Source: Scatosoma sp045542595
Lineage (GTDB): Bacteria; Bacillota; Clostridia; Christensenellales; Borkfalkiaceae
Direction: 5' to 3'
Assembly (NCBI GenBank): GCA_045542595.1
Contig: JAZQLI010000019.1
Span: 1 to 32,352 of the forward strand
Length of the DNA: 32,352 nt
Part shown: piece by piece, positions 1-7,758 of the stretch
How positions within the stretch are numbered: position 1 is the first letter of the stretch
Layout of the letters: every line of letters starts with the position of its first letter
The notes under the pieces: generated by a model
Seen by the model: the letters and a program-made list of their open reading frames with translations, nothing else
What the model was told of the DNA's origin: nothing
Databases searched by the model: none
Program-made: the position numbers and the translations under genes

Positions 1-99
1 ATCCGCGTGACCCGTTGACGGGTAGCAAGTAAGACGTGCATGACTGGCAGGTCAACCAAAAAGCACATTTGTGCTACGCCAGTGAACAAGGGCTATGCC
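1..99. other. gene-less left edge with nested inverted repeats
   Basis: No convincing gene is visible here. The stretch holds several short inverted repeats: CCCGT/ACGGG at 11-22, an outer stem ACTGGC (43-48) with GCCAGT (78-83) enclosing AGCACA (62-67) with TGTGCT (70-75), and GGGC/GCCC at 90-100. This could be the end of a structured RNA or the tail of an upstream gene. A short plus-strand frame ends in TAA at 28-30, but it is cut by the window edge. No RNA family was recognised. Confidence 0.25.
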
Positions 100-131
100 C
101 GAAAAATAAAAACCACCCGATATTCGGGTGG
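100..131 (-). terminator. Rho-independent terminator after the GH125 gene
   Basis: On the minus strand an 8-bp GC-rich stem, CCACCCGA paired with TCGGGTGG (113-120 and 124-131) around a 3-nt loop, is followed directly by a T-rich run (TTTTTATTTTT). It lies 7 nt beyond the stop codon of the minus-strand alpha-mannosidase gene. Confidence 0.9.
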
Positions 132-138
132 ATGATTA

Positions 139-1467
139 TTAATTGCGTTGAGAAATAATTTTCTGCTTTTCCAAAACGAAATTCGCAAACATCGAATTTG
201 CCCAAGCAAACCAAGGTCTGGAATAATGGCTGGGATCGTCACAATCCACTCCCTCGTGCATATAGCCCTCTCCATCCGTGGTATCAATGAGCATTTGATA
301 GCAGCCCTCGATCTCTTCTTCGTCCTCGCTCGTCAAGCCTTGCATCGCCACCGCCAAATGCCATACTCTGTTCTCGGGCGTATGCGGACTGCCTATGCCC
401 TTCAAACAAGCGCCTTCGTAATAATATTTATTACGTTTGCTTAAAATCAGCTTTCGGGTATTTGCGTAAATTTCTTTGTCCAAAAACGGATATTCGAGAT
501 AGGGCAAGGAAAGCAGACTCGGGATATTTGCGTCGTCATCGATATGATAGTTGCCCATACAGTCCGTTTCGGAAACGTAAACCTTTCCGAGCTCCTTATC
601 CTCAACCACGCCGTATTGCTCGATCAACGGCTTTAACTCGCTAACTGTTTTCTCGCAATATTCTGCATATTGGTTTTGACCTATTTTCTTGAATATGCTT
701 GTTAATTTATAAAGTACGCTGACCAAAAACATATTGTCGGGGATATGATAATGGTATTTACATTTATCGTCGCTCGGCCGATACCCCGACCAAACCAAGC
801 CCTTTTCGCTTGCAGGGTCTTGATCCTTTCCCACGACCTCGCTCTTACACCAATAACGACAAAAATATGTGCTGCGTTCGCTGTGCTTTCTTTCTATTTC
901 TACCGTTGTTTTGATCTGTTCGAACGCCCACAAAAATTCTGCCGTAAAAATCGAATCGTCTTGCGTTTTTTCATAGTATTTACACGCAAGAAACATAGGA
1001 TAGCATAAGGAATCCAGCTCAAACTTTCTTTCCCAAATCAATTTTCCCCAACGGTCGGTCAGATATTTTCCGTCCCAAGAACTGACTTGATACGCGTCTT
1101 TCATAAACGCGTTCGCGTACGTGTCCGTAATGATAAAATCAACCTGTTTCTTGATGACGCCTTTGATCAAGCCCCTTACGTCTTCGTCGTCAGAAAAATG
1201 CAAATATTGCATTACCTGCGCCGCCGAATCTCTGAGCCACATTGCGGGGATATCGCCCGTAACCACGAATACGCTACCGTCTTCCAAGTAATGGCAAGTC
1301 GTATCAATGGTATTGAAAAAGCATTTGTAAAACGTTTCGCCTGCCCTTTCCCCAAGCGAGCTTGCATACTCCCGTACTCGCTTGCGAAGAGTATGAAATT
1401 TGTCGTCGTTCAATCGAAGGAGCAAGCCTTTTTTCTTTTGCTCGTTACGTTTTTGTTCTTCCGTCAT
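139..1467 (-). CDS. GH125-family exo-alpha-1,6-mannosidase (metal-independent)
   Basis: This 442-residue protein matches the GH125 (former DUF1237) family across its whole length. Members are metal-independent exo-mannosidases that release terminal alpha-1,6-linked mannose. Seen in the sequence: IPAMWLRDS near residues 73-81, YHYHIPDNMF near 238-247, DDANIPSLLSLPY near 311-323, GIGSPHT near 357-363, and HEGVD plus SRPWFAWANSMF near 404-427. The acidic residues in the SDD stretch (about 232-234) and the HEG glutamate (about 405) are the candidate catalytic pair. There is no signal peptide, so it should act in the cytosol on imported oligosaccharides. The ATG at 1467 is preferred over a TTG 15 nt upstream because GAGGAA sits just before it. 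It follows the beta-helix gene by 18 nt, so the two are probably co-transcribed. Together with the GH38 gene downstream it points to alpha-mannoside use. Confidence 0.93.
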   Translation of the reverse strand: MTEEQKRNEQKKKGLLLRLNDDKFHTLRKRVREYASSLGERAGETFYKCFFNTIDTTCHYLEDGSVFVVTGDIPAMWLRDSAAQVMQYLHFSDDEDVRGLIKGVIKKQVDFIITDTYANAFMKDAYQVSSWDGKYLTDRWGKLIWERKFELDSLCYPMFLACKYYEKTQDDSIFTAEFLWAFEQIKTTVEIERKHSERSTYFCRYWCKSEVVGKDQDPASEKGLVWSGYRPSDDKCKYHYHIPDNMFLVSVLYKLTSIFKKIGQNQYAEYCEKTVSELKPLIEQYGVVEDKELGKVYVSETDCMGNYHIDDDANIPSLLSLPYLEYPFLDKEIYANTRKLILSKRNKYYYEGACLKGIGSPHTPENRVWHLAVAMQGLTSEDEEEIEGCYQMLIDTTDGEGYMHEGVDCDDPSHYSRPWFAWANSMFANFVLEKQKIISQRN

Positions 1468-1485
1468 TTTTATTCCTCGCAATTA

Positions 1486-2820
1486 TTAAACGTAGGTCGT
1501 CCCAAATTGTTCCATTGTGTAAATATCGTCTTCAGAGGGCTTTTGTACGTTTCCGCCGCTGATTACGATTTGACCGCTTTTGCCGTAAACAGCGATATTC
1601 TGCTCGTTTGTGCAATTGGTCGTAACGTTTTTTAATTCGATTTTATCAAAATATCCCACCTTAAACGCAGCGTTATTTCTTCGATCTTCCAAGAAAGCAA
1701 CGTCGCAGTTTTCCATAAGTAGCCTTGCGCTCGCTCCGCCTTCAAACCCATGAAAGAAAATGGGAACGTACACGCCTTTTGCCGTGATATTTCTAAACGT
1801 TATATCCTTAAGCGGCACATTATACCAAGGGTGGTTCGGATCGGCTTCGTAGGAAATGAAACGCTGAGGGCTTTCCACCGTACAATCGGAAATCACGATA
1901 TCCGCGGGGGCAAAGCGAGGGGAGACGATAGCCCGTTCCATAAAATAAGCAAAGAAAGCGCGCATCGTGCAGAAGCGGTTTTCGTTGGCGGTCGCAATTA
2001 CGCCGTTTGCTTTCTCTTCGTCCGTTAAGCTTTTACGCCAAGCGTATTGGGCAGGGCCGAAGGCTCGGCATCTCTGTATGCGAACGTGTTTACCCGAGAA
2101 GCGGAATGCGTTGCAAGCGCAGTTGAGTATGCAATCTTCCACCAGCACGTTATAGTTTTCGCAGCCTGCGATACAGTCGTCGCCTGTATAGAATTGACAG
2201 TTGCGTACCGTGATATTGTCGCAAATCGTAAAATGCACGCCGTCGTGTCCTGCGCGTACGCATACGTTCTCCACGAGAATATTTTTGCTCGTCCAAACGC
2301 TGTGCGCCCAGTTGCTGCTGTTTTCCACCGTATACCCCTTGAACGTAACGTTTTCGGTTTTTATGACCGTGATGCAATGCGGGCCGCGGAACCTTTCTTC
2401 TCCGTTTGGATTATAACAGTTTTGCCCGTCGATCACAGCGTCCTTTTCACCGATGATCGCAACGTTTTTTTCGTTATAGACGACGATGAATGCATTGAAC
2501 CAACCGCGGATAGGGTCGACGTTGTATCCTTTGGTGCTGTATTCGGGGAGATAGTTTTCGGGAATGGGATTAAATTCGTCCTCGTCCCAAAATGCGCGGT
2601 AATCGTCCAAATTGCGCGAGCCTAAGAGCTTTGCGCCTTCCAACAAATGCAACGTAACGTTCGAGCGCAAACGGAGACCGCCGCATAAAAAGTTGCCTTT
2701 GGGAATAATAACCTCGCCGCCGCCTGCCAAGAAACAGGTGTCGATCGCTTTTTGGATATATGCCGTTTGTACGCGTTCTCTACCCTCAACGGCGCCGCAA
2801 TCAAGAATAGAAATTTTCAT
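1486..2820 (-). CDS. GH28-like right-handed beta-helix protein, copy 1
   Basis: This 444-residue protein has the polygalacturonase/pectate-lyase type parallel beta-helix fold. The N-terminus shows the family pattern (AIDTCFLAGGGEVIIP, LRSNVTLHLLEGAKLLGS), followed by rung-like repeats such as NVLVEDC and NITVRNC. Of the usual GH28 active-site blocks, GDDC is present (213-216). The NTDG block is replaced by GHDG (191-194), and the conserved HG block is replaced by a CNAFRFSG stretch near 236-243. The substrate therefore cannot be taken to be polygalacturonan. No signal peptide is present, suggesting a cytosolic role on imported oligomers. The start is well set by AGGAGG at 2826-2831. It has its own strong promoter and precedes the GH125 gene by 18 nt. 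A paralogue of almost the same length lies immediately upstream. Confidence 0.8.
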   Translation of the reverse strand: MKISILDCGAVEGRERVQTAYIQKAIDTCFLAGGGEVIIPKGNFLCGGLRLRSNVTLHLLEGAKLLGSRNLDDYRAFWDEDEFNPIPENYLPEYSTKGYNVDPIRGWFNAFIVVYNEKNVAIIGEKDAVIDGQNCYNPNGEERFRGPHCITVIKTENVTFKGYTVENSSNWAHSVWTSKNILVENVCVRAGHDGVHFTICDNITVRNCQFYTGDDCIAGCENYNVLVEDCILNCACNAFRFSGKHVRIQRCRAFGPAQYAWRKSLTDEEKANGVIATANENRFCTMRAFFAYFMERAIVSPRFAPADIVISDCTVESPQRFISYEADPNHPWYNVPLKDITFRNITAKGVYVPIFFHGFEGGASARLLMENCDVAFLEDRRNNAAFKVGYFDKIELKNVTTNCTNEQNIAVYGKSGQIVISGGNVQKPSEDDIYTMEQFGTTYV

Positions 2821-2857
2821 AAAGACCTCCTAAATTGTCTATGATAAATATACTAAT

Positions 2858-2899
2858 AGTATAACATTGGGGAAATGTATTGTAAATAGTTTTTTTTTG
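2858..2899 (-). promoter_or_regulatory. Promoter for beta-helix copy 1 and GH125
   Basis: On the minus strand TTTACA (2881-2886) and TATACT (2858-2863) are separated by exactly 17 bp. The -35 box is preceded by an A-run ending in ACTAT (2886-2899). That resembles the promoter-proximal copy of the tandem repeat seen at three other promoter regions here, but the distal copy is not recognisable. It lies just downstream of the terminator of the preceding minus-strand gene, so the GH28/GH125 pair is an independent unit. Confidence 0.75.
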
Positions 2900-2934
2900 T
2901 GGGGTTTAGACGTAAATATGGCAAAATTTGTTTT

Positions 2935-2969
2935 ATAAAAAACAGCAAAAGGAATGCTCCTTTTGCTGT
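2935..2969 (-). terminator. Rho-independent terminator after beta-helix copy 2
   Basis: A perfect 12-bp inverted repeat (ACAGCAAAAGGA at 2942-2953, TCCTTTTGCTGT at 2958-2969, 4-nt loop) is followed on the minus strand by a run of T. It lies 17 nt past the stop codon of the minus-strand gene. Confidence 0.9.
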
Positions 2970-2986
2970 AACAAATAGAAAAATAA

Positions 2987-4318
2987 TCAAACGAAAGTGG
3001 TTCCGAAATCTTCAAGAGACCAAGAACCGATCTTAAATTCTCTATCCGAGTAATCTCCTTTCATAGAGATATTACGGATCGAGTTACCGTAGGTAGCAAT
3101 GATCGTTTCACAACGGGTATTCGTGCCGATACCTATAAGCTTGATCTCACCGCAATTGGCGACCTTGATAAGGGCGTTATTACGTCGGTATTCGCTGTAA
3201 AGGAAATTACAGTTTTCAAAGGTAACGGAAACGGGAGACTTTTCGCTGCCGTAAATCATGATCGGGAAAAGCATTTCCGTTACTTTTATATTACGGAACG
3301 TAATGTCGGCAAGCGGCTTGTTTTGTTGCCAAGAATCGTGTTTATAGGTGAACATAAAGAACCGGTTTAAATTTTGCATAGTGCAATCGCTGATGGTGAT
3401 ATTTGAGGGGGCTTTACGCACGTATAAATTTTTCATAGCGAAGAAAATAAAGAAATTGAGCATATTATAACGGCATTGTGGGAAACGGTCTGCCGTGGCG
3501 ATCTCGCCGTCGATTTGCGCTTGCCGAGGAAGCGTTTTCCGATGCCCGTATTTTCCCGGGCCGTAAGCATTACAGCGCTGAATGGTAACGTTTGTACCTG
3601 CGAAACGGAAACAGTTGCAGGAGGTATTCAGCTCGTTATCCTCAATGAGAACGTCGTAATTGTTAAAGCCGAGGAAACAATCGTTGCCCGTGAAAAGACG
3701 GCAATGCCGTATGGCGGCTTGCTTTGTCGAGTAAAGGGAAATACCCGAATCGCCGCCTAAAACGATAACGTTTTGGCAGAGCAGATCTTCACACGCCCAG
3801 ATAGAATGCGCGCTGTTGCCGGCGTGCTGAGCGGTATAGCCTTGCAGGGTGATTTTGCTCGATTTTAAAATGCTGATGATGTGCGCACCGCGAAAGCCCT
3901 CGTCGCCGTCGGGATCGAAACTGTTTTTTCCGTCTATGACGGAATCTTCTTCCCCGATAATGGAAACGTTGGTCGCCGCATATACGTGTATCATCGCACG
4001 GTGGAACGAGCGAAGCGCTTTTTCGTCTTTGATACGGACCTCAGGCAAAATTTGTTGGGGGAGTGGCTCAACGTCATCCTCGTCAAAGAGAATACGGTAA
4101 TCTTCGATATTGCGCGAGCCGATCAGCCGTGCGCCCGATAAAAGGCGCAAAGTCACGTTTGAGCGCAAACGGATACCGCTGATGAGAAATTCTCCGCTGG
4201 GTATTAAAACTTCTCCGCCGCCGTTAAAATAGCAATGATCGATGGCGCGCTGTATAAATTGATTTTGTAAAAACTTGGAACCCGAGGTTGCACCGAATTC
4301 CAAAACGGAAACGTTCAT
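2987..4318 (-). CDS. GH28-like right-handed beta-helix protein, copy 2 (divergent active site)
   Basis: This 443-residue paralogue of the next gene is colinear with it over the full length, sharing blocks such as GGGEVLIP, LRSNVTLRLLSGARLIGSRN, TSCNCFRFAG, ITISDCT and LEDFGTTFV. At the GDDC block of copy 1 it reads GNDC (211-214), so the first aspartate is asparagine. At the GHDG block it reads GGDSG (188-192). Canonical GH28 retaining acids are thus further eroded, implying altered catalysis, a binding role or another substrate. No signal peptide is seen. The start is the ATG at 4318 with GGAGG just upstream; an in-frame earlier start at 4351 would precede the predicted transcription start and is rejected. 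It has its own promoter and terminator and is monocistronic. Confidence 0.8.
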   Translation of the reverse strand: MNVSVLEFGATSGSKFLQNQFIQRAIDHCYFNGGGEVLIPSGEFLISGIRLRSNVTLRLLSGARLIGSRNIEDYRILFDEDDVEPLPQQILPEVRIKDEKALRSFHRAMIHVYAATNVSIIGEEDSVIDGKNSFDPDGDEGFRGAHIISILKSSKITLQGYTAQHAGNSAHSIWACEDLLCQNVIVLGGDSGISLYSTKQAAIRHCRLFTGNDCFLGFNNYDVLIEDNELNTSCNCFRFAGTNVTIQRCNAYGPGKYGHRKTLPRQAQIDGEIATADRFPQCRYNMLNFFIFFAMKNLYVRKAPSNITISDCTMQNLNRFFMFTYKHDSWQQNKPLADITFRNIKVTEMLFPIMIYGSEKSPVSVTFENCNFLYSEYRRNNALIKVANCGEIKLIGIGTNTRCETIIATYGNSIRNISMKGDYSDREFKIGSWSLEDFGTTFV

Positions 4319-4356
4319 ATAATCCTCCAAACGCAGTAGGATACCACGCACATAAC

Positions 4357-4385
4357 ATTATATACCCAATATATCGAATTGTCAA
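4357..4385 (-). promoter_or_regulatory. Consensus sigma-A promoter for beta-helix copy 2
   Basis: On the minus strand a perfect TTGACA (4380-4385) and a perfect TATAAT (4357-4362) are spaced by 17 bp, the best housekeeping promoter in the window. A sequence matching 12 of 14 positions of the tandem-repeat operator (GCAAAAAACGCTAT, minus strand of 4417-4430) lies upstream, but no second copy at the right spacing is visible. Confidence 0.9.
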
Positions 4386-4479
4386 GTAAATGGCTTTGCG
4401 AAAAGCGTGCAGGCAGATAGCGTTTTTTGCGCAATTCATTGATTAGCATTGTTTTTTCGGTGAATTTGGTGCGTATAGA

Positions 4480-4542
4480 GCAAGAAAGAAGAGGTATTTG
4501 CCAAAAAATACTATTTACAAACGTTTGCAAGTGTGTTAAAAT
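4480..4542 (+). promoter_or_regulatory. Promoter A with tandem operator, upstream surface-protein promoter
   Basis: TTTACA (4514-4519) and TAAAAT (4537-4542) are separated by 17 bp. Overlapping the -35 box is CCAAAAAATACTAT (4501-4514). Exactly 21 bp upstream is GCAAGAAAGAAGAG (4480-4493), which matches the other distal half-sites only over its first eight bases. The arrangement is the same as at promoter regions B, C and E, so it probably belongs to the same regulon with a weaker distal half-site. Confidence 0.7.
4515..4530. promoter_or_regulatory. LacI-type operator-like palindrome inside promoter A
   Basis: TTACAAACGTTTGCAA is a nearly perfect palindrome centred on CG, with a core of CAAACGTTTG. 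CG-centred palindromes of this kind are typical of LacI/CcpA-family operators. It lies across the -35 box and spacer, where binding would block polymerase. No LacI-family gene is in the window, so the regulator is unknown. Confidence 0.4.
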
Positions 4543-4684
4543 ACGTGCAAAGTACCGCGCCAACGTGTACGCGGACTGGAAAAAGGATGACGCGTAAACG
4601 TAGAAGGCAATACGGCATGAAGAAGTATTCCTCGATCAAAAAGAAGATAAAGACGAAAAATAAGGCTTTTTTCTTAAAATATAA
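4543..4684. other. gene-less stretch between promoters A and B
   Basis: This lies within the 500-bp divergent intergenic region between the minus-strand beta-helix gene and the small peptide gene. It would form the leader of transcripts from promoter A. A lysine/arginine-rich reading frame passes through it and through promoter B, but it has no well-placed ribosome site and no recognisable homology. No RNA family was recognised. Confidence 0.4.
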
Positions 4685-4747
4685 GCAAGAAACACTATGC
4701 ATAACGCAAAAAATACGATTTACAGTGCAAAAGTTATGTGATATGAT
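4685..4747 (+). promoter_or_regulatory. Promoter B with tandem AraC-type operator
   Basis: TTTACA (4719-4724) and TATGAT (4742-4747) are spaced by 17 bp. Upstream are two direct repeats, GCAAGAAACACTAT (4685-4698) and GCAAAAAATACGAT (4706-4719), with a 21-bp period; the second touches the -35 box. The first copy is identical at all 14 positions to that at 16724-16737 upstream of the GH38 unit. The predicted transcript begins near 4754 and carries the small peptide gene and the 893-aa surface protein gene. Confidence 0.8.
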
Positions 4748-4819
4748 AAAAATAGCAATAGGGATATTTTCCCTTATGTGCTCATAAAAATCCAAACATT
4801 CAAGGAGGACAAGAACAAA

Positions 4820-4939
4820 GTGAAGGTAACGTACAACTCGCCAATTATATTGGTAAAAGAATTCAATGAAGCTGATGTCATAACTGCATCTGTTCAAGAT
4901 AACGCAGAAGGATTTGATTTACATTGGATTGGATATTGA
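4820..4939 (+). CDS. 39-residue peptide of the Y-x-P / DVIT-A-S type
   Basis: A GTG-started frame encodes MKVTYNSPIILVKEF, then NEADVITASVQDNAEG, then a short tail ending WIGY. AAGGAGG (4802-4808) precedes it, with a rather long 11-nt spacing. Its TGA at 4937-4939 overlaps the AGGAGG of the following surface-protein gene, so the two are translationally coupled. The pattern of an early Y-x-x-P, a hydrophobic stretch, an acidic DVI(T/x)(T/A)S segment and a polar tail recalls small uncharacterised peptides common in clostridial genomes, some of which are auto-annotated as leader or precursor peptides. No membrane segment or export signal is present. The function is unknown; a leader/regulatory peptide or a secreted precursor are both possible, but no modification enzyme is nearby. 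Confidence 0.65.
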   Translation: MKVTYNSPIILVKEFNEADVITASVQDNAEGFDLHWIGY

Positions 4940-4949
4940 GGAGGATATT

Positions 4950-7631
4950 ATGAAAAAGACGATTAAAAAGAGTTTTATTGCGGTTTGTTCACTCGCATTT
5001 GCAATGTCTGTGGGCGTGGGATTGAATGCGGTTTCTGCCAACGCGGAAGTGGTTGATGTAACGAATAATTTTTGTATGGTAGATGGTGCTTTTATTCGTG
5101 TTAAAGGAAATGCTGCACCTTCTGGTATTCGTTGGTCGGCGACGGTAACGCAAGATTATTACGACTATATAACAGATATTGATGCGAATGCTGAATTTGG
5201 TATGCTTGTAGATAATACCGCCATTATTGACGAAGCTACGAATACAACTGAAAAACCTATCATATGTACGGTACCCCCCACATTTGAGAATGAAGTATGG
5301 ACGTATCACGCAAGTATTACATATGACAAACTTCAAGCAGACTTAGAAGAGCTTTATAAAAACGATGGGGATAAAGACAGCAAAATTGCTGATGCACTTA
5401 AAGCTTGTTATGAAACTGAGCTTTGGGCAAGAGCGTACGTGAAATACGTTGACGGGGAAGGGAACGAAAAATACGAATACTCGGAAACGGCAGACGTAAA
5501 CCGTTCTATCAAAGGCGTAGCAATGAACTGTCTAATTCAAGAAAATACGACGGGGAATGCAGATGTAACGGATGATAATAAAACAGCATTTGTTAATTAT
5601 GCAGGTGGTAACTACGAAACCATTGATAGTGAAACGGTTACAAAAAATGCATACAATTTGACGAGCGCAACGGGTATAATTACTAGTCAAGGCGATCTTG
5701 AGGCAGGTGATTATGCCGTGTATGTTGGAGCAAAGAAAATCAGCGATAAAGTAACGCACGCAGGTGGCAAAATTTCCGCAACGATTGCAGGTCTTGGCAC
5801 GACGATTGCGATAAAAGGTGAAGAAAATAACGTACGCTTTATTAATGAAGCGGGCGAAGTTTATCAAGTGCCTTTCGTTTCCGCAACGCATATCATCGGC
5901 GATCAAGCTGCGGGTGTTTCTGATAAAACCGAATGGAACAATGAAATGTCTTATTCGCAAGCAAGCGCTAATTATTACGATACCGTAACGAGTGATTGGT
6001 ATGTTGCCGTTGTGAAAGATATGGATTTTGGTGGTGAAAGCATTACCAAGGCGAGATATTATCATAAATTTGCAGGCAAATTTAACGGTTTAGGACATAC
6101 TTTGAATAATTTCCTCATTTCAGGAAGCCAAGCGGGATTGTTTGGTGCGTTGACAAGAATAGACGGTTCAACGCACGGCGCGTGGATTCAAAATGTTGCA
6201 CTTACGAATGTCATCGTTGACAACACAGCTGGCTATCCTATTGCGGAGCAAGTGTGGGGAACTGGACACGTTTTGAAAAACATCTACGTGCAAGCGACTT
6301 ATACGGCAACGGGGGCGTGTCAAGGTATTTGGAGGAATACGGGTACGGCTACGGTGGACAATTGTATTGTGAATTTGACGTATACCAACGCGCCTGCCAC
6401 GGCGTACGCTTTTGCTGATTCAACGAATCAAGCTGCGACTTTTACGAGTTGTTATGCGGTAACCAACGCAACAACGACGTTGTTTGAAAAAGAGGGCGAT
6501 AAAAACGAAACACCGAGTGAGAACGTTGCTTCTTCTATGAGCGCTATATTCCCGACGATTGTAGCGGATATCAATGATGAAGACGGTTTTGGTAAATATT
6601 GGTCGGTCGGCGAATATGGGTTGAAATTCGGGGATAACGAAGTATGGCAAAATAAGACGACGTTAGAAACGCTTTACTTAGACGCAAACACCAACAACAC
6701 TATTAACCTTTCCGAGATTACGGGCGGTGCGGTAGAAAAAGTATTGCAAAACGGTGTGGAAATCCCCGAAAGCGATTATGAGGATGGCACTTTAACTTGC
6801 GACGTTGTGAGCGGTGGTTATACGCACGGCGAAGAAAACGTTATTTCCGTTTACGGCAACGGCAAAATCGTAGAACAACCCTTCGTAGTTTGTACATACG
6901 TAATTGATACCTATAAGGAATTCGATGACGTAATGCAAGATACCATCAATGCGGAAAATCACGATTCTTCGGGCTGGTATATCGTTTTGGGCGCGGATAT
7001 TGACGCGAATGACGGTACGAAGACGAATGGCCTGTATATTAACAGTGCAAGTACGAGAACATTTGAAGGAACGTTTAACGGACTTGGTCATACGGTGGCT
7101 AATTTGTTAATTAACGGAATGGGCGGTATTTTCGGACAACTTAAGGGTGCCACGATTGAAAACGTAGCTTTCGTCGGGTTCTCAAAAACCAGTGGCGGTG
7201 GTTTTATATTTAGTAACTACGTGCAAGGAACGTCCTATATCAAAAACGTTTATGTGGAAGGTTACAGCGCAGAGAACACGCCGGTTTTCCGTGGCGGAGC
7301 AGCAGTGTACACGAGTAACATTGTCGTGAATGTAAAATACGGCGGTGATACACCTTATGTATATTACACAGATTATACTTACGCATGGGCGACGAATTGC
7401 TTTGCGATCGGTAATTTCACAGGTTTCCATTCGACGACAAATGGTACAGTAAGCGGTACGGTTTACGAGAATACGGCGACTTTTGCAACGGATACAAACC
7501 TCGCTACGATTACCACGGCAAACGGCTGGAATATGGATATTTGGTCGGTAAGGAACGGCTCGTTGTATTTTGGTAACAGGGCGGTACAGGACGTAACGTA
7601 TACGACCTACGGACAGGTAACGTTATCGTAA
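4950..7631 (+). CDS. Exported surface protein with two GLUG-like repeat modules
   Basis: This 893-residue protein begins with a clear Sec signal (basic start, hydrophobic core, likely cut after VSANA at about residue 32). Residues about 35-200 form a domain starting with a G-IRWSATV motif, of a type often found at the N-terminus of clostridial surface proteins. Two copies of a roughly 230-residue module follow at about 307-570 and 644-880. Each begins with a W-Y-V/I strand, then F-NGLGHT and GG-(I/L)FG with an (I)-ENVAF strand (GLUG-like), then a N-(I/V)YV strand, a C-(F/Y)A(I/V) strand, and closes with a W-sV-G-LyFG motif. No LPXTG, lipobox or dockerin is seen, so anchoring is unclear. The ATG at 4950 is set by AGGAGG at 4939-4944. 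Role inferred: glycan or wall binding. It is followed by a terminator. Confidence 0.8.
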   Translation: MKKTIKKSFIAVCSLAFAMSVGVGLNAVSANAEVVDVTNNFCMVDGAFIRVKGNAAPSGIRWSATVTQDYYDYITDIDANAEFGMLVDNTAIIDEATNTTEKPIICTVPPTFENEVWTYHASITYDKLQADLEELYKNDGDKDSKIADALKACYETELWARAYVKYVDGEGNEKYEYSETADVNRSIKGVAMNCLIQENTTGNADVTDDNKTAFVNYAGGNYETIDSETVTKNAYNLTSATGIITSQGDLEAGDYAVYVGAKKISDKVTHAGGKISATIAGLGTTIAIKGEENNVRFINEAGEVYQVPFVSATHIIGDQAAGVSDKTEWNNEMSYSQASANYYDTVTSDWYVAVVKDMDFGGESITKARYYHKFAGKFNGLGHTLNNFLISGSQAGLFGALTRIDGSTHGAWIQNVALTNVIVDNTAGYPIAEQVWGTGHVLKNIYVQATYTATGACQGIWRNTGTATVDNCIVNLTYTNAPATAYAFADSTNQAATFTSCYAVTNATTTLFEKEGDKNETPSENVASSMSAIFPTIVADINDEDGFGKYWSVGEYGLKFGDNEVWQNKTTLETLYLDANTNNTINLSEITGGAVEKVLQNGVEIPESDYEDGTLTCDVVSGGYTHGEENVISVYGNGKIVEQPFVVCTYVIDTYKEFDDVMQDTINAENHDSSGWYIVLGADIDANDGTKTNGLYINSASTRTFEGTFNGLGHTVANLLINGMGGIFGQLKGATIENVAFVGFSKTSGGGFIFSNYVQGTSYIKNVYVEGYSAENTPVFRGGAAVYTSNIVVNVKYGGDTPYVYYTDYTYAWATNCFAIGNFTGFHSTTNGTVSGTVYENTATFATDTNLATITTANGWNMDIWSVRNGSLYFGNRAVQDVTYTTYGQVTLS

Positions 7632-7643
7632 AGTAAAAAAACG

Positions 7644-7680
7644 AATACGGCTATTGCTTTGGCGGTAGCCGTATTTTGTT
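7644..7680 (+). terminator. Rho-independent terminator after the 893-aa gene
   Basis: AATACGGCTA (7644-7653) pairs with TAGCCGTATT (7666-7675) around a 12-nt loop and is followed by TTGTT. It starts 13 nt after the stop codon. Confidence 0.75.
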
Positions 7681-7726
7681 ATCCGTGAATACGATTTTTG
7701 AATATTTAACGGAACGCAAACAACAA

Positions 7727-7756
7727 AAAACCTATCGCAAAAGGCGGTAGGTTTTT
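7727..7756 (+). terminator. Second hairpin terminator before promoter C
   Basis: CCTATCGC (7731-7738) pairs with GCGGTAGG (7744-7751), with one G-T wobble. It is flanked by an A-run before and TTTTT after, so it could act in both directions. It insulates promoter C from the upstream gene. Confidence 0.75.
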
Positions 7757-7758
7757 GC

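Noticed and set aside
2987..4351. Earlier start at 4351 for beta-helix copy 2
   Set aside because: It would lie upstream of the transcription start predicted from a perfect TTGACA/TATAAT promoter, whereas the ATG at 4318 has GGAGG.
4533..4787. 84-codon Lys/Arg-rich reading frame between and through promoters A and B
   Set aside because: It overlaps promoter B and its operator, starts upstream of the predicted transcription start of A, lacks a good ribosome site and has no recognisable family.
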